This document shows positions 60,852 to 64,000 of a stretch of DNA of 64,000 bases, piece by piece. Source of the DNA: J134 sp964484045 (GTDB lineage: Bacteria; Pseudomonadota; Alphaproteobacteria; Sphingomonadales; Rhodothalassiaceae); the NCBI GenBank assembly GCA_964484045.1, contig CAZAEP010000001.1, positions 1-64,000 of the forward strand, in the 5' to 3' direction. A program made the translations under genes and the position numbers. Under the pieces are notes generated by a model. That model did not search any database. It worked only from the letters and a program-made list of their open reading frames with translations, and had not been told where the DNA came from. Position 1 is the first letter of the stretch; every line of letters starts with the position of its first letter.

Positions 60852-63647
60852 ATGGTCGCGATTCCCCATAAGCGCCGGATCATCGACGTCCGCAGCTTCG
60901 CCGCCGCCCTCGAGGAGGCGGCCGCCGGCGCGCCCCATGCCCGGGCCCGCCGGCAAGCGATCCTCAAGGTCGCGAAGGAGACCTATGCCCGCGGCTTCGC
61001 CGAGATCCGCCGCCGCCACGAGGAGGAGGGCGCGAGCGGTCGTCGCACCGCACAGGAACTCAGCTATCTCGCCGACCGGCTGATCGAGGGGCTCTATGGC
61101 ATCGCCACGCGGCGGCTTTACCGTCGCTCCAACCCGACCGATGCCGAACGGCTCCTGATCGCGGCGACGGGCGGCTACGGGCGCGGCGAACTCGCGCCCT
61201 ACTCCGATCTCGACCTGCTCTTCGTCTATCCCTTCAAGCCCTCCTCCTGGCACGAGAACGTCATCGAGTTCCTGCTCTACACATTGTGGGATGTCGGCCT
61301 CAAGGTCGGGCACGCCGTGCGCTCGCCGCGCGAATGCATCCGCCTTGCGAAGAAGGATCTGACGATCCGCACGGCGCTTCTGGAGATGCGTCGCCTCGCC
61401 GGCGATGGCGGACTCTTCGCCGAGGTCGCCGAGCGCTTCCGGGCGGAGGTGGTCTCGGGCAGCGGCCGCGCCTTCGTCGAGGCAAAGCTCGCCGAGCGCG
61501 ACGCGCGGCATGCCCGCATGGGCGACAGCCGCTATGTCGTCGAGCCGAATCTGAAGGAGGGCAAGGGCGGCCTGCGCGATCTGCAGACGCTGTTCTGGAT
61601 CACCGCCTATCTCTATGGCGCGCATCACGCCCGCGACCTGCTCGCCGAAGGGTTGCTCGAGCCGGAGGAGGTGAAGACCTTCCGCAAGGCGGAGAAATTT
61701 CTCTGGACCGTCCGGGTGGCGCTGCATTTTCTCGCCGGTCGGGCCGAGGAGCGGCTGACCTTCGACCGTCAGCCGGAACTCGCCCGGCGCCTCGGCTATC
61801 GCGATCATCCCGGGCTTTCCGGGGTCGAGCGCTTCATGAAGCACTATTTCCTCGTCGCCAAGGAGGTCGGCGACCTTACCCGCGTCATCTGCGCGGCGCT
61901 CGAGGCGCGGCATCAGAAGCGGCCGCTCTTCTCCTTCCGTCGCCTCGCCCCGCGACGCTCGATCAAGGGGTTCCGGCGCGACGGCGACCGCCTGACGGTC
62001 GCCCGCGACACGGTCTTCGTCAAGGACCCGCGCAAGATGATCACCATCTTCACCGTGGCGCATGAGACCGGCCTCGACATCCATCCCGACGCGCTGCGCC
62101 ATATCGGGCGGCATCTTGGTCTCATCGACCGCAAGCTGCGGGCCGACCCGGACGCGAACCGCGCCTTTCTCTCGGTGCTGACCTCGAAGGACCATCCCGA
62201 GATCGCGCTCCGGCGGATGAACGAGGCCGGCGTTCTGGGCCGCTTCGTGCCCGACTTCGGCCGCATCGTGGCGCAGATGCAGTACGACATGTACCATCAT
62301 TTCACGGTCGACGAGCACACCATCCGGGCGATCGGGCTGCTGGCCGCCATCGAGCGCGGCGAGCTCGCCGAAGACCATCCGCTGTCCACCGAGGTGATCC
62401 ACAAGCTGGTGTCGCGCCGGGCGCTCTATCTCGCCCTCTTCCTGCACGACATCGCCAAGGGCCGCGGCGGCGACCATTCCGAGATCGGCGAGCGGATCGC
62501 GCGCGCGCTCTGCCCGCGGCTCGGACTGACGCCCGCCGAGACCGACCTCGTCGCCTGGCTCGTGCGGCGGCATCTCCTGATGAGCCGCTACGCCTTCAAG
62601 CGCGACGTCTCGGACCGCAAGACGATCCTCGATTTCTGCGAGCAGGTGAAAAGCCCCGAGCGGCTGAAGCTGCTCGTCATCCTCACCGTCGCCGACATCC
62701 GCGCCGTCGGCCCGGGCGCCTGGAACGGCTGGAAAGGCCAGCTTCTGCGCGATCTCTACGAGCAGGCGGAAGAGGTGCTCATCGCCGGACACGCGGCCAG
62801 CGGTCGCGTCGAGCGGGTGGCGGCGAAAAAGGCGGCGCTCGGGGCCCGCCTTGGCGACTGGCCGGCGGCCGCCATCGACAGCCATCTCGGGCGCTTTCTC
62901 GATTCCTACTGGATCGCCGAGGATATCGAGACGCTGGAACGCGACGCGCGGCTCATGCGCCGCACCGACGAGAGCGGCGAGAAGGCCGGCATCACCATGG
63001 CGGTCAAACGCTTCCAGGCGATGACCGAGCTCGCCATCTACACCCGTGATCGCCGTGGCCTCTTCGCCCGCCTCGCGGGGGCGCTCGCCGCCGCCGGCGC
63101 CAATATCGTCGATGCCAAGATCCACACCACGAGGGACGGCATGGCCCTCGACAATTTCCGCGTCCAGTCGGCCGACGGCCGGGCCATTGCCGGCCGCGAC
63201 AGGCTCCGGGCGCTCGAGACCGCGCTCGAGGCCGCGATCGGCGGCAAGTCCCTGCCGGTCGAGCGCTTGCGCGAGACCGTGCGCGGCTACCGGCCGCGCA
63301 GCGCCGTCTTCAAGGTCGAGCCGATGGTGCTGATCGACAATCGCGCCAGCAACCGTGCCACCGTCATCGAGGTCAATGCCCGCGACCGTCCCGGCCTGCT
63401 CTACGATCTGACGCAGGCGCTCGCGCATCTGCGGCTGTCGGTCTTTTCGGCGCATGTCGCGACCTATGGCGAACGCGCCGTCGATGTGTTCTATGTCCAG
63501 AACCTCGAAGGAGAAAAGATCACCGGGGAGCGCCGCCTTGCACATATCGAGACGATCCTTCTCGCCGCCGCCCGCGGCGAGGTGCCGGCCGCCCACAAGG
63601 GCAAGGAACAGACCGCGCCGCGCCGCGCCGCCGAGCGGACCGGCTGA
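60852..63647 (+). CDS. glnD: PII uridylyltransferase/uridylyl-removing enzyme (931 aa)
   Basis: Bifunctional nitrogen sensor that uridylylates PII proteins under nitrogen limitation and removes UMP when glutamine is high. The nucleotidyltransferase motif is GGYGRGELAPYSDLDLLF (about residues 110-127). The central HD domain has HHFTVDEHTIRAIGLL and LFLHDIAKGRGGDHSEIGER. Two ACT domains follow at the C-terminus (AIYTRDRRGLFARLAGAL; EVNARDRPGLLYDLTQAL), which bind glutamine. Full length. The order mutS-glnD-murJ is usual in the class. Confidence 0.96.
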   Translation: MVAIPHKRRIIDVRSFAAALEEAAAGAPHARARRQAILKVAKETYARGFAEIRRRHEEEGASGRRTAQELSYLADRLIEGLYGIATRRLYRRSNPTDAERLLIAATGGYGRGELAPYSDLDLLFVYPFKPSSWHENVIEFLLYTLWDVGLKVGHAVRSPRECIRLAKKDLTIRTALLEMRRLAGDGGLFAEVAERFRAEVVSGSGRAFVEAKLAERDARHARMGDSRYVVEPNLKEGKGGLRDLQTLFWITAYLYGAHHARDLLAEGLLEPEEVKTFRKAEKFLWTVRVALHFLAGRAEERLTFDRQPELARRLGYRDHPGLSGVERFMKHYFLVAKEVGDLTRVICAALEARHQKRPLFSFRRLAPRRSIKGFRRDGDRLTVARDTVFVKDPRKMITIFTVAHETGLDIHPDALRHIGRHLGLIDRKLRADPDANRAFLSVLTSKDHPEIALRRMNEAGVLGRFVPDFGRIVAQMQYDMYHHFTVDEHTIRAIGLLAAIERGELAEDHPLSTEVIHKLVSRRALYLALFLHDIAKGRGGDHSEIGERIARALCPRLGLTPAETDLVAWLVRRHLLMSRYAFKRDVSDRKTILDFCEQVKSPERLKLLVILTVADIRAVGPGAWNGWKGQLLRDLYEQAEEVLIAGHAASGRVERVAAKKAALGARLGDWPAAAIDSHLGRFLDSYWIAEDIETLERDARLMRRTDESGEKAGITMAVKRFQAMTELAIYTRDRRGLFARLAGALAAAGANIVDAKIHTTRDGMALDNFRVQSADGRAIAGRDRLRALETALEAAIGGKSLPVERLRETVRGYRPRSAVFKVEPMVLIDNRASNRATVIEVNARDRPGLLYDLTQALAHLRLSVFSAHVATYGERAVDVFYVQNLEGEKITGERRLAHIETILLAAARGEVPAAHKGKEQTAPRRAAERTG

Positions 63648-63695
63648 AATGCCGCGCGGCCTGCGACGACGCCGGCGGCGGGAACGGGTCTGAAC

Positions 63696-64000
63696 ATGCT
63701 GCGCGCCTTCGCAACCGTCGGCTCGCTGACGCTGCTGAGCCGTCTTCTCGGTTTCGTGCGCGATGTCCTGATCGCGCGTTATCTCGGGGCCGGGCTGGCG
63801 GCGGACTGTTTCTTCGTCGCTTTCAAGCTGCCGAACTTCTTCCGCCGGCTTTTCGCCGAGGGGGCCTTCTCGGCCGCCTTCGTGCCCCTTTTCGCCAGAG
63901 CGCTCGGGCGCGAGGCCACGGCCGCGGGCCGGCTCCGTGCACGGGCCTTCGCCGAAGACGCCCTGGCGTCGCTGCTTTTCGTGTTGCTTCTCTTCACCGC
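63696..64000 (+). CDS. murJ: Lipid II flippase MurJ (5' part only)
   Basis: First 101 residues of the MurJ/MviN flippase that moves lipid II across the inner membrane for peptidoglycan synthesis; the gene runs past base 64000. The start LRAFATVGSLTLLSRLLGFV, RDVLIARYLGAG, FKLPNFFRRLFAEGAFSAAF and PLFARALG are diagnostic. It starts 48 bp after glnD. Confidence 0.95.
   Translation, partial: MLRAFATVGSLTLLSRLLGFVRDVLIARYLGAGLAADCFFVAFKLPNFFRRLFAEGAFSAAFVPLFARALGREATAAGRLRARAFAEDALASLLFVLLLFT

Overview
The window is a contiguous piece of a high-GC alphaproteobacterial chromosome. Evidence: the gene orders divL-tsaE-amgK-murU-addB-addA-trxA, maeB/mutS-glnD-murJ, rpsU/COQ9 and cysG-DUF2849-cysI-DUF934-cysH; DUF2336 and COQ9 family proteins; a DivL homologue with tyrosine in place of the phospho-accepting histidine; and a FlaEY-like protein. 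The last two point towards the Caulobacterales/Parvularculales/Rhizobiales side of the class, but the genus cannot be fixed from sequence alone. I see no rRNA, tRNA, CRISPR array, insertion sequence or phage gene. The window reads as core chromosome with a few accessory stretches.

Layout. 1-5489 (minus): sulfate assimilation operon (siroheme synthase, DUF2849, sulfite reductase, DUF934, APS-type reductase), followed by a GcvA-like LysR regulator cut by the left edge. 5812-13753: an exported protein of unknown function, bioB, marC, a yggT-yggU-folD cluster, a large flagellin-like/beta-propeller protein and a small exported protein. 13862-25334 (plus): a tightly packed run of divL, tsaE, amgK, murU, addB and addA, with trxA behind its own candidate promoter. 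It combines cell polarity control, tRNA modification, peptidoglycan recycling and double-strand break repair. 25362-27998 (minus): a periplasmic operon of a di-haem peroxidase, a Tat-exported metallophosphoesterase and a monohaem cytochrome c.

28139-39254 is the most accessory-looking part: a class III CoA-transferase, two related TonB-dependent receptors, an SDR dehydrogenase and an exported subtilase-like protein. The subtilase has Glu at the usual His position, an inserted Cys-rich module and an Asp/His tail. 39383-46000: bioF-bioD, a small unknown protein, an alkyltransferase-like DNA repair protein, MTA phosphorylase, and the HAD-dapD-dapE lysine cluster. 46025-53725: a PAS-GGDEF diguanylate cyclase overlapping a DUF2336 protein, cysE-cysK, plsC, and a MASE1 histidine kinase preceded by a tandem repeat and an 8-codon leader ORF.

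53838-64000: rpsU with a long repeat-containing leader, divergent from COQ9; a TetR regulator with a clear palindromic operator; maeB; then mutS, glnD and the start of murJ. Sulfur metabolism is covered at both ends of the window: sulfate to sulfide at 1-5 kb, sulfide to cysteine by cysE-cysK at 49-51 kb, and methionine salvage by mtnP at 42 kb. Start codons were chosen from Shine-Dalgarno spacing and family length; doubtful ones are flagged in the entries.
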